Assembly: GCA_036703255.1 (NCBI GenBank)
Contig: DATNPL010000092.1
Coordinates: forward strand, 62,001 to 126,000
Source: Drouetiella sp036703255
GTDB lineage: Bacteria > Cyanobacteriota > Cyanobacteriia > Elainellales > Elainellaceae
Direction of reading: 5' to 3'
Length of the DNA stretch: 64,000 bases
The position numbers and the translations under genes were made by a program. Numbering within the stretch: position 1 is the stretch's first letter; every line of letters starts with the position of its first letter. Shown here one piece after another: positions 44,888 through 53,747 of this stretch. The notes below the pieces were generated by a model. It ran no database searches. It had not been told where the DNA came from and was given only the letters and a program-made list of their open reading frames with translations.

Positions 44888-44939
44888 TTCAAAAAATAGG
44901 ACTGCCCGAAAATATAGCGATTCAGCTCAGGATCATATC

Positions 44940-45028
44940 GGTAGTGCTTCAAATGTGTTGTTGATTTTTTTGAAAGGGGCGCTCCGCGCCCCTTTCAAAA
45001 AAATCAACAACATGTCTAGAACATCACC
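44940..45028. repeat. Pentaloop palindrome 5 (26 bp stem), long copy A
   Basis: Perfect arms 44956-44981 and 44987-45012 with loop CTCCG; two G-U pairs and one more pair extend it to 44953-45015. The 89-bp unit 44940-45028 recurs at 58896-58984 with three differences. One is in the flank; the other two are a compensatory G-C to T-A swap. Confidence 0.95.
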
Positions 45029-45036
45029 GATCATAT

Positions 45037-46824
45037 CTAGGAGATAGTTCTGTGAACCCGGATGGGAGTCACGGGTGCGGCAGGTTGTGTCGCATTCAGC
45101 ATGGGCATCCAGCCTTGAGCGATCGGGACACGCCAGCCCGTCCCAAAGGCGCGATCGGTCACTTTGAGTCCAGGGGCTGCCTGCTTGCGCTTAAATTCTG
45201 CCCTTGTCACCAGCTTGACGACCCGCTCAACGATCGCTGGGTTGTGGCCTGATGCCACAATATCTGCTGCCGACTTGTGATCATGAATCATCTGCGCCAG
45301 GATATCGTCCAAAATTTCATAGGGGGGCAAAGAGTCCTGATCCGTTTGTCCGGGCTTCAGCTCGGCGCTGGGGGGCTTGGTCAAAATATGAGCCGGGATG
45401 ACCTCAGAAGAGCTGCCATTGCCTGAATTGCTTGACTGGTTGAGCCATTGGCACTGGTTTAGCCATTGACAAAGCGAGTAAACCCGCGTCTTAGGCACAT
45501 CGGCGATCGCCGCTAGCCCACCATTCATGTCGCCATAAAGCGTGCAGTAGCCGACCGCCATTTCAGATTTGTTGCCCGTCGAGAGGAGCAGATGCCCAAA
45601 CTTGTTAGAGATCGCCATCAGCAAGCTGCCCCGAATCCGCGACTGGATATTCTCTTCGGCAATGCCAAACTCGGTTCCAGCAAACAGCTCGGCAACAGTC
45701 TGATCATAGGTTTTCATCAGGTCGCCTATCGGCAAGAGCTGGGTTTGAATACCGAGGTTCTGAGCCAGCGCTAGCGCATCATTGACGGAGTGATCAGAAC
45801 TATAGGGTGACGGCATCAGGACACCCAAGACATTTTCAGAACCGATCGCTTCTGCGGCAACCGCCGCAACCAATGCTGAATCGATGCCGCCGCTTAGCCC
45901 CAGCACCACCTTAGAAAAGCCGCACTTACGAACATAGTCTCTCACCCCCAGCACCAAAGCCGCCCAGACTTCGGCATCGCTACTGCTGGGCTGAGGCGCG
46001 ATCGCCGCTGGATTTATCTGAAAATCTCGTATGGATGGGTCAAACTCCACTAGCACCAGATCCGACTCAAAAGCCTTGCCCCGGCAAACCATTCTGCCTT
46101 GGCGATCGAAGCCAACGCTGCTGCCATCAAAGATCAGGTCGTCATTGCCTCCCACCTGATTGGCATAGAGAATCGGCTGCCGATAGCGATTTGCCGCATG
46201 GTGCAGCATGGCTTCTCGCAGCTTCTGCTTGCCCATCGTGTAAGGCGAAGCCGACAAATTGATGATGAAATCTACGTTCTGGTCAGCCAGTTCGGCGATC
46301 GGGTTGGCGTGATAGTTGCGCTGTCCCCAAAACACTTCGTCGTTCCAGACATCCTCACAGATGGTCACGCCCACCTTATAGGTTGCAGATCCCTGCACAA
46401 GGGCAAAAGCAGCGCTCTCCTGTCCCGGCTCAAAGTAGCGGTCTTCGTCAAAAACATCGTAGGTCGGCAACAGTCGCTTGTGAAAAATCTGCCGAACTTT
46501 GCCATTTTCCAGGAGCGCGGTACTGTTGTATAGCGGCTTGCCTCCTACCTGAAGCGATCGCCCATTTGGCTCTGCCATACCCACTAGCACCGCGAGATCG
46601 TGCGGTAGAGCGCCGGCTAGCTGTTCTAGGGTATGCGCCATAGCAGCTACAAAGGCAGATTGGAGCAGGAGATCACGCGGCGGATAGCCACACAGCGACA
46701 GTTCAGGAGTCAGCAGCAGCCTTGCTCCTTGAGTTGCAGCCTGGTGTGCCGCATCAAGAATTTGTTGGGCATTGCCCGCTAAGTCGCCAATGGTGGGATT
46801 GAGTTGAGCGATCGCAATTTTCAT
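45037..46824 (-). CDS. nadE: Glutamine-dependent NAD+ synthetase
   Basis: Converts deamido-NAD to NAD+ using ammonia released from glutamine. 595 residues. The N-terminal nitrilase-type glutaminase has its Glu-Lys-Cys triad (LLTPELSLCGYPP, FHKRLLPTYDVF, VTICEDVW). The C-terminal synthetase has the PP-loop VLGLSGGIDSALVAAVA and the STGNKSEMAVGYCTLYGD segment. An 18-bp in-frame tandem duplication at 45435-45470 gives QWLNQC-QWLNQ. Last gene of the pncB-nadD-nrtR-nadE cluster; 64 bp separate it from nrtR. Confidence 0.97.
   Translation of the reverse strand: MKIAIAQLNPTIGDLAGNAQQILDAAHQAATQGARLLLTPELSLCGYPPRDLLLQSAFVAAMAHTLEQLAGALPHDLAVLVGMAEPNGRSLQVGGKPLYNSTALLENGKVRQIFHKRLLPTYDVFDEDRYFEPGQESAAFALVQGSATYKVGVTICEDVWNDEVFWGQRNYHANPIAELADQNVDFIINLSASPYTMGKQKLREAMLHHAANRYRQPILYANQVGGNDDLIFDGSSVGFDRQGRMVCRGKAFESDLVLVEFDPSIRDFQINPAAIAPQPSSSDAEVWAALVLGVRDYVRKCGFSKVVLGLSGGIDSALVAAVAAEAIGSENVLGVLMPSPYSSDHSVNDALALAQNLGIQTQLLPIGDLMKTYDQTVAELFAGTEFGIAEENIQSRIRGSLLMAISNKFGHLLLSTGNKSEMAVGYCTLYGDMNGGLAAIADVPKTRVYSLCQWLNQCQWLNQSSNSGNGSSSEVIPAHILTKPPSAELKPGQTDQDSLPPYEILDDILAQMIHDHKSAADIVASGHNPAIVERVVKLVTRAEFKRKQAAPGLKVTDRAFGTGWRVPIAQGWMPMLNATQPAAPVTPIRVHRTIS
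45435..45470. repeat. 18-bp in-frame tandem duplication inside nadE
   Basis: Units 45435-45452 and 45453-45470, two mismatches, encode QWLNQC-type hexapeptides twice in the synthetase domain. Confidence 0.9.
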
Positions 46825-46872
46825 CTTGTTATCTTTAATTTAAACTTGTTGTTTCGTCGAACCTGTTTTCTC

Positions 46873-46900
46873 GTCAAATAAACACTTGTCAAATAAACAC
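46873..46900. repeat. Short tandem duplication over the nrtR stop codon
   Basis: GTCAAATAAACAC at 46873-46885 and 46888-46900 (15-bp period). The second copy contains the nrtR stop (46889-46891). Confidence 0.9.
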
Positions 46901-47623
46901 CAAGGGCTTGTCTTTAAATGGCGCAAAGGCGTCGGCATCAAACCGATAGAGGCTAGCAGGTCTGCCCGCCCCCCGCGAAACTTTTACCCCGGTATCTGAT
47001 AGAAAACCCAACTTGAGCAGGCGCGATCGAAAGTTGGAATAATCCGAGAAATTTTCACCCAACACGGTTGTATAAAGCTGGTAAAGATCACCCAGGGTAA
47101 ACAGTTCTGGTAAAACTTCAAAAGCCACAGGACTGTACTCTAGCTTGTTGCGCAGACGACGATAGCCGTAGGTGAGAATGTGGTTGTGATCAAAGGCAAG
47201 CTGAGGCACTTGCTTGAGCGGATACCAGGCTATACCGCTGACTCCATCCGCGATCAATTCCGTTTCGGCAAACTGCACGAGCGCAAAATAGCTCACCGAC
47301 AAATAGCGTACGCCATAGCTGTTTTCTGCCTCGCGGGGGTCACGTTTAGGGCCACCAAACGTATAAAGCTGCTCCAGGTATAGGTTTTCTGCCCGAATTT
47401 TTTCTGCTAGGACGCGATCGGCTGCTTCCTCCAGCGATTCACCCTGGCGAACTAGCGTTCCGGGCAAACTCCATTGCCCAATAAAGGGCTCTTCATGCCG
47501 CAGCACTAGCAGCACCAATAGCCGATTTTGAGCCGTATCCACCGAGAAGATAACGTTATCTACGCCCACCTTAAAGTCTGCTAGGGCGTTGGGTGGATCA
47601 GCAGGTTTCTTTGGGGTGCGCAT
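46889..47623 (-). CDS. nrtR: NrtR-type transcriptional regulator of NAD metabolism
   Basis: 244 residues. An N-terminal Nudix-like domain (~20-150) is followed by a winged helix-turn-helix (~165-244; NFRSRLLKLGFLSDTG...GRPASLYRFD). In the Nudix box the catalytic R-E-x-x-E-E reads R-V-L-A-E-K, so hydrolysis is probably lost. This fits NrtR regulators, which bind ADP-ribose and release DNA. Location between nadD and nadE supports autoregulation of the NAD cluster. Its start overlaps the end of nadD by 43 bp. A plain ADP-ribose hydrolase is a less likely alternative. Confidence 0.9.
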   Translation of the reverse strand: MRTPKKPADPPNALADFKVGVDNVIFSVDTAQNRLLVLLVLRHEEPFIGQWSLPGTLVRQGESLEEAADRVLAEKIRAENLYLEQLYTFGGPKRDPREAENSYGVRYLSVSYFALVQFAETELIADGVSGIAWYPLKQVPQLAFDHNHILTYGYRRLRNKLEYSPVAFEVLPELFTLGDLYQLYTTVLGENFSDYSNFRSRLLKLGFLSDTGVKVSRGAGRPASLYRFDADAFAPFKDKPLVFI

Positions 47624-48198
47624 TCGTTTCTTTGCTCTCGATACAGGTGCTGCCGATGAATATATGCCTCAATGGGGGGCATAACGATATTGGGATTACC
47701 TTCTTCACGGTAATCGGTTGAGGACACTGCCGGAACGGCAAGATTGGCGATCGCCACCCTGGCTCCCATCTGCCGCAGCGGCTCTGCTTCGGCCTCCGTC
47801 AGCCGATATCCCCAACGCGGCACCACTAGGAGCTTTACCTGTTTCAGCAACTCTTCTACCTGATACCATCGCGGCAGCTGTGCCACCAGATCCGAGCCGA
47901 TCACCAGCGTCAGCTCTGCATTTACCCAGATCTGACTGGCCCGTTCTACCGTCACCAAGGCGCGGGGGTGGCTCAAGTCTAGATGCAACTGCACATTTTG
48001 CCGAGGCGGATCGATCGCGTCAATCAGCAGTTGCAGCATCGTCGATCGATGCTCTAGCGGCGTTTGATGGGACTTAAACGGATTGTCCGATGCCCAGACT
48101 GCCACCCGATCATAGTGATCAGCCAGCCAAACAATGATGGCCTGATGTCCGGCAGTTGGAGGATCGGCGCTGGTTCCAAACAAAGCAATTTGCGGCAT
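47581..48198 (-). CDS. nadD: Nicotinate-nucleotide adenylyltransferase
   Basis: Adenylates nicotinate mononucleotide to deamido-NAD. 205 residues from the ATG at 48198 (MPQIALFGTSADPPTAGH). The start is ambiguous because a 12-bp duplication upstream (ATGGTGAAAGAC/ATGGTGAAAGGC) supplies other ATGs at 48210 and 48222. The (H/T)xGH adenylyltransferase motif reads TAGH. The C-terminal VSSTDYREE matches ISSTxxR. GSDLVAQLPRW holds the conserved pocket residues. Overlaps nrtR by 43 bp, indicating translational coupling. Confidence 0.93.
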   Translation of the reverse strand: MPQIALFGTSADPPTAGHQAIIVWLADHYDRVAVWASDNPFKSHQTPLEHRSTMLQLLIDAIDPPRQNVQLHLDLSHPRALVTVERASQIWVNAELTLVIGSDLVAQLPRWYQVEELLKQVKLLVVPRWGYRLTEAEAEPLRQMGARVAIANLAVPAVSSTDYREEGNPNIVMPPIEAYIHRQHLYREQRNECAPQRNLLIHPTP

Positions 48199-48226
48199 GG
48201 TGAAAGACATGGTGAAAGGCAAGGCG

Positions 48227-49651
48227 CTAATGAGGATTTTGTTCAGTATAAAAGCTGTGAATTTTCTGTTGAGTCTGTATGGTCAGGGTTTCCAGATCTG
48301 AGGAAATCTGAGGGGCAATCGCTTCAGGTTGCAGGATTTGACGCAAGCTCAACGGCAGGGCAGTCACGGCATGGCGAGTCCGTCGAGCAATTTCCGGCAA
48401 AGGGGCAGTCGGCTGGAGGCGTTTGCCCTGATGCATCACCTGTTGCAGGAGCGGCTGTTCGCCAGGGGCAGGCTGTTCGGTCATCAGACCCAGGCGATCG
48501 CCCTGCCATTGACCTGACGCAGAGTTTTCTAAAATAGAATTTTCTGGCGCAGGATTTTCTGGCGAAAAGCGGCGAAAGATTTGTTTGCGCCCCGGATAAG
48601 TAGATTTGCCCATCGAGCCTTTCATCACGGGAATGCCATCAATTTCTACCAGCTTGTAAACGCCGTTGACGGGTACGCCTGTCACCAGTTTTGTCCCCAA
48701 GCCATAGCCTTGCAGATCGGCTCCTTCGGCCTGGAGACGATCGATCTCATATTCATCGAGGTCGCCGCTGGCAAAGATCTTGACCTGGGGAAGGAGCGAT
48801 CGAATTTTCTGTGACAGCGCCACCAAGTCTCCAGAATCGAGCCGGATGGCATCGACGTTGATTTCACCTGCCTTGACCTGGATGGCAAGACGTTGAGCCG
48901 CCGCGATCGGATCGTAGGTATCAATCAACAAAGCCGCCCCCGGAAAATAGCGGTGGAAGGCCGTAAATGCCTGATCTTCGCTCCCTTCAAGTGCGGCAAG
49001 CGCCATAACCAGCGCATGAGCCATGGTGCCGCTGGGGGTTTGCCCTAGCTGCAACGCAGCCAGCACATTAGACGTTGCATCTAACCCACTGGCGAGAGCC
49101 GCCCGAGCCGCCCACAGTGAGGCTTGGGGACTAAAAGCGCGGCGCGTGCCAAATTCCAAAAGATTTGCGGCTTCGCCTGCCGTATCCCGAATTCGGGCAG
49201 ATTTGGTCGCAATCAGGGTCTGATAGTTGATGGTATTGAGCAAATACGTCTCAACGATTTGCGCCTGCCAGAGCGGAGCCTCAATGCGCAGGATGGGTTC
49301 ATGGGCAAAGACAGCCGTTCCTTCAGGCACAGCCCAAACATCTCCGGTAAAGCTGCCCTCGGTTAAGAGATTCCAGAAGCGATCGGGCGCATGGGCAAAG
49401 ATGCCAGTGGCCTGAAGTGCCGCAATTTGCTCTGGCATGAAGCGAAACTGTTCTAGATACTCCAACGCCTGAGCCAGCCCCATAGCAATCAGATACCCAA
49501 AGTTTTCTGGCAAGCGACGCACAAACAGCTCGAAGCTGGCGCGACGTTGATCAAGGCGATCGCCTGCATAACAAGCGGCCATCGTGAGCTGATAGAGGTC
49601 GGTCAATAAACCGTAGTCTTGCGAACGAACGAGCAAAGCGGAGTCTTCCAT
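48227..49651 (-). CDS. pncB: Nicotinate phosphoribosyltransferase
   Basis: Salvages nicotinate with PRPP to nicotinate mononucleotide, the substrate of NadD encoded next. 474 residues. Recognisable features: LLTDLYQLTMAACY at the N-terminus, LLEFGTRRAFSPQAS around the catalytic region, SGTMAHALVMAL, IRLDSGDLVALS, and the phosphate-binding FASGDLDEYEI. First gene of the NAD cluster; 28 bp separate it from nadD. The upstream 476 bp must hold the cluster promoter. Confidence 0.95.
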   Translation of the reverse strand: MEDSALLVRSQDYGLLTDLYQLTMAACYAGDRLDQRRASFELFVRRLPENFGYLIAMGLAQALEYLEQFRFMPEQIAALQATGIFAHAPDRFWNLLTEGSFTGDVWAVPEGTAVFAHEPILRIEAPLWQAQIVETYLLNTINYQTLIATKSARIRDTAGEAANLLEFGTRRAFSPQASLWAARAALASGLDATSNVLAALQLGQTPSGTMAHALVMALAALEGSEDQAFTAFHRYFPGAALLIDTYDPIAAAQRLAIQVKAGEINVDAIRLDSGDLVALSQKIRSLLPQVKIFASGDLDEYEIDRLQAEGADLQGYGLGTKLVTGVPVNGVYKLVEIDGIPVMKGSMGKSTYPGRKQIFRRFSPENPAPENSILENSASGQWQGDRLGLMTEQPAPGEQPLLQQVMHQGKRLQPTAPLPEIARRTRHAVTALPLSLRQILQPEAIAPQISSDLETLTIQTQQKIHSFYTEQNPH

Positions 49652-50127
49652 GCTGAGTCATCCATGATTTTGAGCCATCGTCAGAGCAGAGGGGCGTTAT
49701 GCTCGTTTCAACAATTATAGTAATAATAACCAAAATAAAGCTACAGGTAAAGTCATTTTTTCTAAGACACCTCTCGCGATTGTGCAAGCGGCTCTGTGAT
49801 TTTTCGCTCAGAGGTGCCACAGCCGTCCCAGCGCTTCAGGCTGGATTAAATTCAGGATTTTTCAACCCACGCTTTTCCGTAGAACAGCTCCAGCCGATTT
49901 AGGGAAACTCGCAAAGCTGAAGACCAGGAAATTTTTCAAACTTCCTGTAGCAGAATCACCTCAGCCTCGCAAGGCTAGGTCTATTTAGTGAGTTGCTCTT
50001 AAATTTAGATAGTACTTTATATTGAAATTGACTAAAAATACTGAGGCGAGGGTCTACCTAAGCTGGATCAGGCTGCGCCTGAAGCGCCAATTTTGAAGCG
50101 CCAATCCTGAGAACCCACCTTGACCTG
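49652..50127. other. Intergenic region upstream of pncB
   Basis: 476 bp. An AT-rich segment with the imperfect palindrome GTAATAATAAC (49720-49730) lies 69 bp before pncB and is the best visible spot for an NrtR operator; match to a known NrtR box is not verified. Near 50072-50098, TGAAGCGCCAAT is duplicated. Small frames here are not convincing. Confidence 0.45.
49720..49730. promoter_or_regulatory. Candidate NrtR operator
   Basis: GTAATAATAAC is palindromic except for one pair and lies in the likely promoter of the pncB-nadD-nrtR-nadE cluster. Inferred from position and AT-rich symmetry only. Confidence 0.25.
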
Positions 50128-53100
50128 CTACTTTTCGGCTTTCCCCATCCAGGGAATCAACGGATCTTGCGCCATGCGCTGCGAGACAGCATAGGCTCCG
50201 TAGCGATTGAGGTGGCTAGGATCGGAGAAATAGCCATACTTCGTTGTCCAGATTTCGCCCAAATCGCGGAAGATCAGTCCGGGCTGACTCATTGAGGTCT
50301 TGACCATGTAGTCTTTGAAGGTTTGCTCATGCTGACGACGGATAGGATCGAGATAATCTTCAGTGAGAGGCAAATTGACAAAAACGACAGGGATTTCCTG
50401 AGATTGAGTGTATTGAAGCAGCGATCGCAGTGCCGTTTCCTGCCGTCCTGCAATCCTGAAGCCTTCGTAGTCGCTATCGTACTGCCCTATGACCCTGGCA
50501 TATTTTTGATAGTAAGTGGCAGGGTTAAACTGCATTCCTAGCGGCAGGAAGCCATCGGGATTGACGAGAGGCGACTGCGGCAATGGGCTAGCCGCACTAG
50601 AAGATTGCTCTCCGATCGCCTGCACCGAAGACATTTCAGCCGGAAGGAGCCGAGAAAAGCTGACTTGAAAAAGACGCTTGAGGCGATCGCGACTGCCATA
50701 AGTGCCAGAAGCTTGAGCCAACTGATCACTAAACCAGCGATCAAGGGTTTCGTAGCTGTTGGTCAGGGAAAGGTTGATGCCATCCGCCTTGACCGGAGGC
50801 TGCGGCTGAGCAGCGGCGAGGCGAGGAATAGGAAACTGTCCTGCCATCATCTGTTGATAGCCTTCGGAGGCCACAATGCCATTGAAAGTCACGTCTCCAT
50901 TGCCGCTATTAAAGGCACGCGCCCCATCTGCCCAGAGAATCAGGCGAGGCAGTTGGTCAGGCGTCAGCAGTTGCCGAACCAGTAAATCTGCAACCTGAGC
51001 CGTCGCGCCGTTGATACCAAAGTTAAAAATCTTTAGATCTGCATAGCCCAACTCTGCCAAAGACTGTTTGAGCGCGATCGGATCAACCCCGCGCAAAGCC
51101 CTAGAGCTGCCAATCACCAACACATCAGGCGTGCCATTTTCTTCGAGGTATTGGTAGTAGAGCTTTAACTTTTCGTTGAGCTGATGGCTATTGAGGCTGG
51201 GCAAAGTCGGCGCAGCAGCCAAAATAGCGGCAGTGATTTGGCTCGTTTCAGCAGCGATCGGGGTATAGGGAAGAGTCGAAGGGGCTGAAGATGCCGATGC
51301 TGGAGGTGCCGATGCTGGAGGTGCCGATGCTGGAGGTGCCGAGAGTCGGGAGGCAGCGGGTTTGGGTGCAGCAGGCACAGAGGGCAGGGCAGGGCTAACC
51401 GGAGCAGGGGTAGGGCTTTCGGTCTGGGTAAACCCTTCGGAATTGAAAACGCCCTCTACTTCAGGAGAACGCTGCAAAGATAGCTTCTGGGGCAAAGGGG
51501 TCTGAAGCGTGGGAGAAGGCTGCTCACTCAGTTCGGTGGGCAACGTAGAAGACAAGACAGGAGCCGTATCGACGGGGGCAGGAGGCGTCGGCTGCGTGGC
51601 GATCGGCTTCGGAGGCGGAGAATCAGCGTTAGCTTGCAGCACCTGGCTCAATAGCCAATTGGAGTTCAGCATTAGCAGTACGCCCGCCATACCCCAGATC
51701 ACCGATGTTCTGGGGCTTTGGGAGCCGCTGCTGGGCGCTGCTGTCGCCAATACCTGGGTTTCGGGGGTGGGGGTAAATAAGAGCGATCGCACCAGCGTTT
51801 TTTCGATGCTGTAGATGACGCGCTGCTGCCACCGACGCCAGAGCGATTGAATATCCGCAGGGGTTAAATCTGGGCGCAGGGCAGACTCATCAGCAGGCGT
51901 GACCAGCTCATGCACAAAGTTGTCTGTCGCCACAAACTCTGGAGCCGCCTCTGGAACCAGGCGATGGCGCGACACAAAATCTACCCCAAAGCTCCAAAGG
52001 GGAAGCTTTTGACCCGATCGCCTGCCATAAATGCGCACACCCGCCAAGCTAGGTAGCTTCAAAAGCCGCAAAAACTTGGCGATCGTCTGCCCCACCCGAT
52101 GCTGCTCTGGACAAATGGGGGCTTCGCTCATCACATGCAGCAAATCTTGCTTGGGCAAAAGCTGAAGCCGAATGCCGCCTGTCGTTAAGTAACGGTCAAG
52201 ATCGGGGTTGAGCAGCCGATGCAGCAAAAACGCGATCGCCTCCCAATCGCCCTGATGCGCCAAAACCATTGCCGATTCTGCCAAAGCCGGATGCAGAGAG
52301 GCAGGCAGCTTGAGCCAATCGATCCAAGCGGGCGTTTCTGTGCCTGTGCCCGTTCCTAAATCTGAGCCTAGCTTCTGCCCGTTGAACCTCTGCCCGTAAA
52401 GGGTTGCAGCATGAATGCCCTGAGGAGCCAAAGATTCCAACAGCGTACTGATCCATTGGCGCGATCGCTCTAAATCGGGAGCCGCAGCGGGCTGAGCAGA
52501 TTGGGCATCTACGGCGCAAAATAAATGCAGCGTCGATTCTTTCAGCGAGGCGGTGGTAATCCGGAGGCCTTCACTGGCTCCAGCTTGATTGAGCAATCGT
52601 TGAAGGGCTTCTACATCGCCCCAACGCCCCCACTCTCGCAGCATTTCACTCGGAGGCGTGAGATCAACTCGTAGCTTCCAGTCAGGCTGAATTTCTCCTG
52701 CCACCTGAAACACAATCACGGCATCTCGGTAGCCTTGAATCTCTAGCTCTCGCAGCCGCCGCGTAATCGGTTCGCCCACCAGCGATAGATCAGGACTATA
52801 GGCGGCACCACAGGCAATCCAGAGCCGTTTGGTCGTCGTGGCTAGGGGCACGACGCTCGACTGCACCGTCGAAGGAGAGAGGTAAGGAACCGTTTTGGCG
52901 CTGACCCGCACAGCCACACCCAGATCGCTCAGAGTTTCGCTGAGGTAGCTGGCGATCGCCACTTCCTCTCCCTTCTGTGCCAAGCTGCGGTTAGACAGAG
53001 CCAGAACCGAATTTTCTTGGTTTGACTGCGCTTGATTGGCGGCTTTTTGCACAGCATCCGTGGGGACTGTCCCCGCTTGCAGCTGGGTGCGGCTGGCTAT

Positions 53101-53535
53101 GGAGGTAACTTTGGCAGTGCCGGACTGGGGTAGCTCCAACCCCTGATCGAGGAGATGCCCTAATTGCGGTGAAGCCGATTGGCGGTCGGCAATTTTTTGA
53201 ATCTGCCTGAGATGATGATCGAGCTGGTTGAGGTGAACTGAGGCTGTCCACTCGGGATGTCCTGCACCGGGCTGACTCCCATAGATCTGCACTCGGTAGA
53301 TAGGTGAGTGAGCCGCTGACAGCAGCGTATTTAAATCTGTCTTTTGGAGGACAGGGATCAACCAAAGCAATACAGGGGTGCGATCGGGACAGGATTGAGC
53401 CTGACAAAGCAGGTGCAGATTGTTACCGCGCAGCCGAAATTTGACCGAAAGCCCCCTTGGCTCGAAGGTTTTGACAATCCATCGACCTAAGGCAGAAGCG
53501 TGATTTGAGGAGTAGTTATCCACAGCGTTTGACAT
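50128..53535 (-). CDS. Giant protein with degenerate N-terminal repeats and C-terminal SGNH/DUF1574 domain
   Basis: 1135 residues. Reading the N-terminal ~600 residues suggests up to four degenerate copies of a ~90-residue module (strand-rich start, ...LHLLCQAQSCP..., helix, ...V.IYG...G...P.W); clear cases are near residues 22-100, 317-420 and 440-530. A membrane span follows at about 610-632 (VIWGMAGVLLMLNSNWLLSQV). Then comes a Pro/Ala/Ser linker with a 15-bp triplicated unit. The C-terminal ~330 residues match the DUF1574/SGNH fold: VIGSSRALRG (Ser near 809), FGINGATAQV, and DPSHLNRYGA (Asp/His near 1105-1108). Such enzymes often acylate or deacylate cell-surface polymers. The substrate is unknown. 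Confidence 0.85.
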   Translation of the reverse strand: MSNAVDNYSSNHASALGRWIVKTFEPRGLSVKFRLRGNNLHLLCQAQSCPDRTPVLLWLIPVLQKTDLNTLLSAAHSPIYRVQIYGSQPGAGHPEWTASVHLNQLDHHLRQIQKIADRQSASPQLGHLLDQGLELPQSGTAKVTSIASRTQLQAGTVPTDAVQKAANQAQSNQENSVLALSNRSLAQKGEEVAIASYLSETLSDLGVAVRVSAKTVPYLSPSTVQSSVVPLATTTKRLWIACGAAYSPDLSLVGEPITRRLRELEIQGYRDAVIVFQVAGEIQPDWKLRVDLTPPSEMLREWGRWGDVEALQRLLNQAGASEGLRITTASLKESTLHLFCAVDAQSAQPAAAPDLERSRQWISTLLESLAPQGIHAATLYGQRFNGQKLGSDLGTGTGTETPAWIDWLKLPASLHPALAESAMVLAHQGDWEAIAFLLHRLLNPDLDRYLTTGGIRLQLLPKQDLLHVMSEAPICPEQHRVGQTIAKFLRLLKLPSLAGVRIYGRRSGQKLPLWSFGVDFVSRHRLVPEAAPEFVATDNFVHELVTPADESALRPDLTPADIQSLWRRWQQRVIYSIEKTLVRSLLFTPTPETQVLATAAPSSGSQSPRTSVIWGMAGVLLMLNSNWLLSQVLQANADSPPPKPIATQPTPPAPVDTAPVLSSTLPTELSEQPSPTLQTPLPQKLSLQRSPEVEGVFNSEGFTQTESPTPAPVSPALPSVPAAPKPAASRLSAPPASAPPASAPPASASSAPSTLPYTPIAAETSQITAAILAAAPTLPSLNSHQLNEKLKLYYQYLEENGTPDVLVIGSSRALRGVDPIALKQSLAELGYADLKIFNFGINGATAQVADLLVRQLLTPDQLPRLILWADGARAFNSGNGDVTFNGIVASEGYQQMMAGQFPIPRLAAAQPQPPVKADGINLSLTNSYETLDRWFSDQLAQASGTYGSRDRLKRLFQVSFSRLLPAEMSSVQAIGEQSSSAASPLPQSPLVNPDGFLPLGMQFNPATYYQKYARVIGQYDSDYEGFRIAGRQETALRSLLQYTQSQEIPVVFVNLPLTEDYLDPIRRQHEQTFKDYMVKTSMSQPGLIFRDLGEIWTTKYGYFSDPSHLNRYGAYAVSQRMAQDPLIPWMGKAEK
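51296..51340. repeat. 15-bp unit repeated three times
   Basis: GATGCTGGAGGTGCC occurs three times without interruption and encodes APPAS repeats in the periplasmic linker of the DUF1574 protein. Confidence 0.95.
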
Positions 53536-53747
53536 TGGCGACCCTGGCGCTTCACTCGCTAAGGTTTTAGCATACTAATAGAGATATAGAGCGTCGAAGA
53601 CGGTTATGTTAAGCGTTCTTTGAACAACGGGCGCTCAAACCTCACCGTTGCCGCTATTCTAACGAGCCTGCCAAAAGTCGTTCTCTAAATCCGTTTCCGC
53701 TTTTTCTGCACCTTCTTACATTCTCTACAGGCAAATTGCTGAAATTC

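Noticed and set aside
44940..45028. The two 89-bp copies as insertion-sequence or MITE ends
   Set aside because: No target-site duplication is evident beyond the shared flanks and no transposase lies in the window. A mobile origin remains possible but is not shown.
49699..49902. 67-codon plus-strand frame upstream of pncB
   Set aside because: Its N-terminus overlaps the likely promoter and the rest lacks any protein-like pattern.
51296..51340. Triplicated 15-bp unit as a CRISPR or regulatory array
   Set aside because: It is in frame inside a coding Pro/Ala linker, with no spacers.
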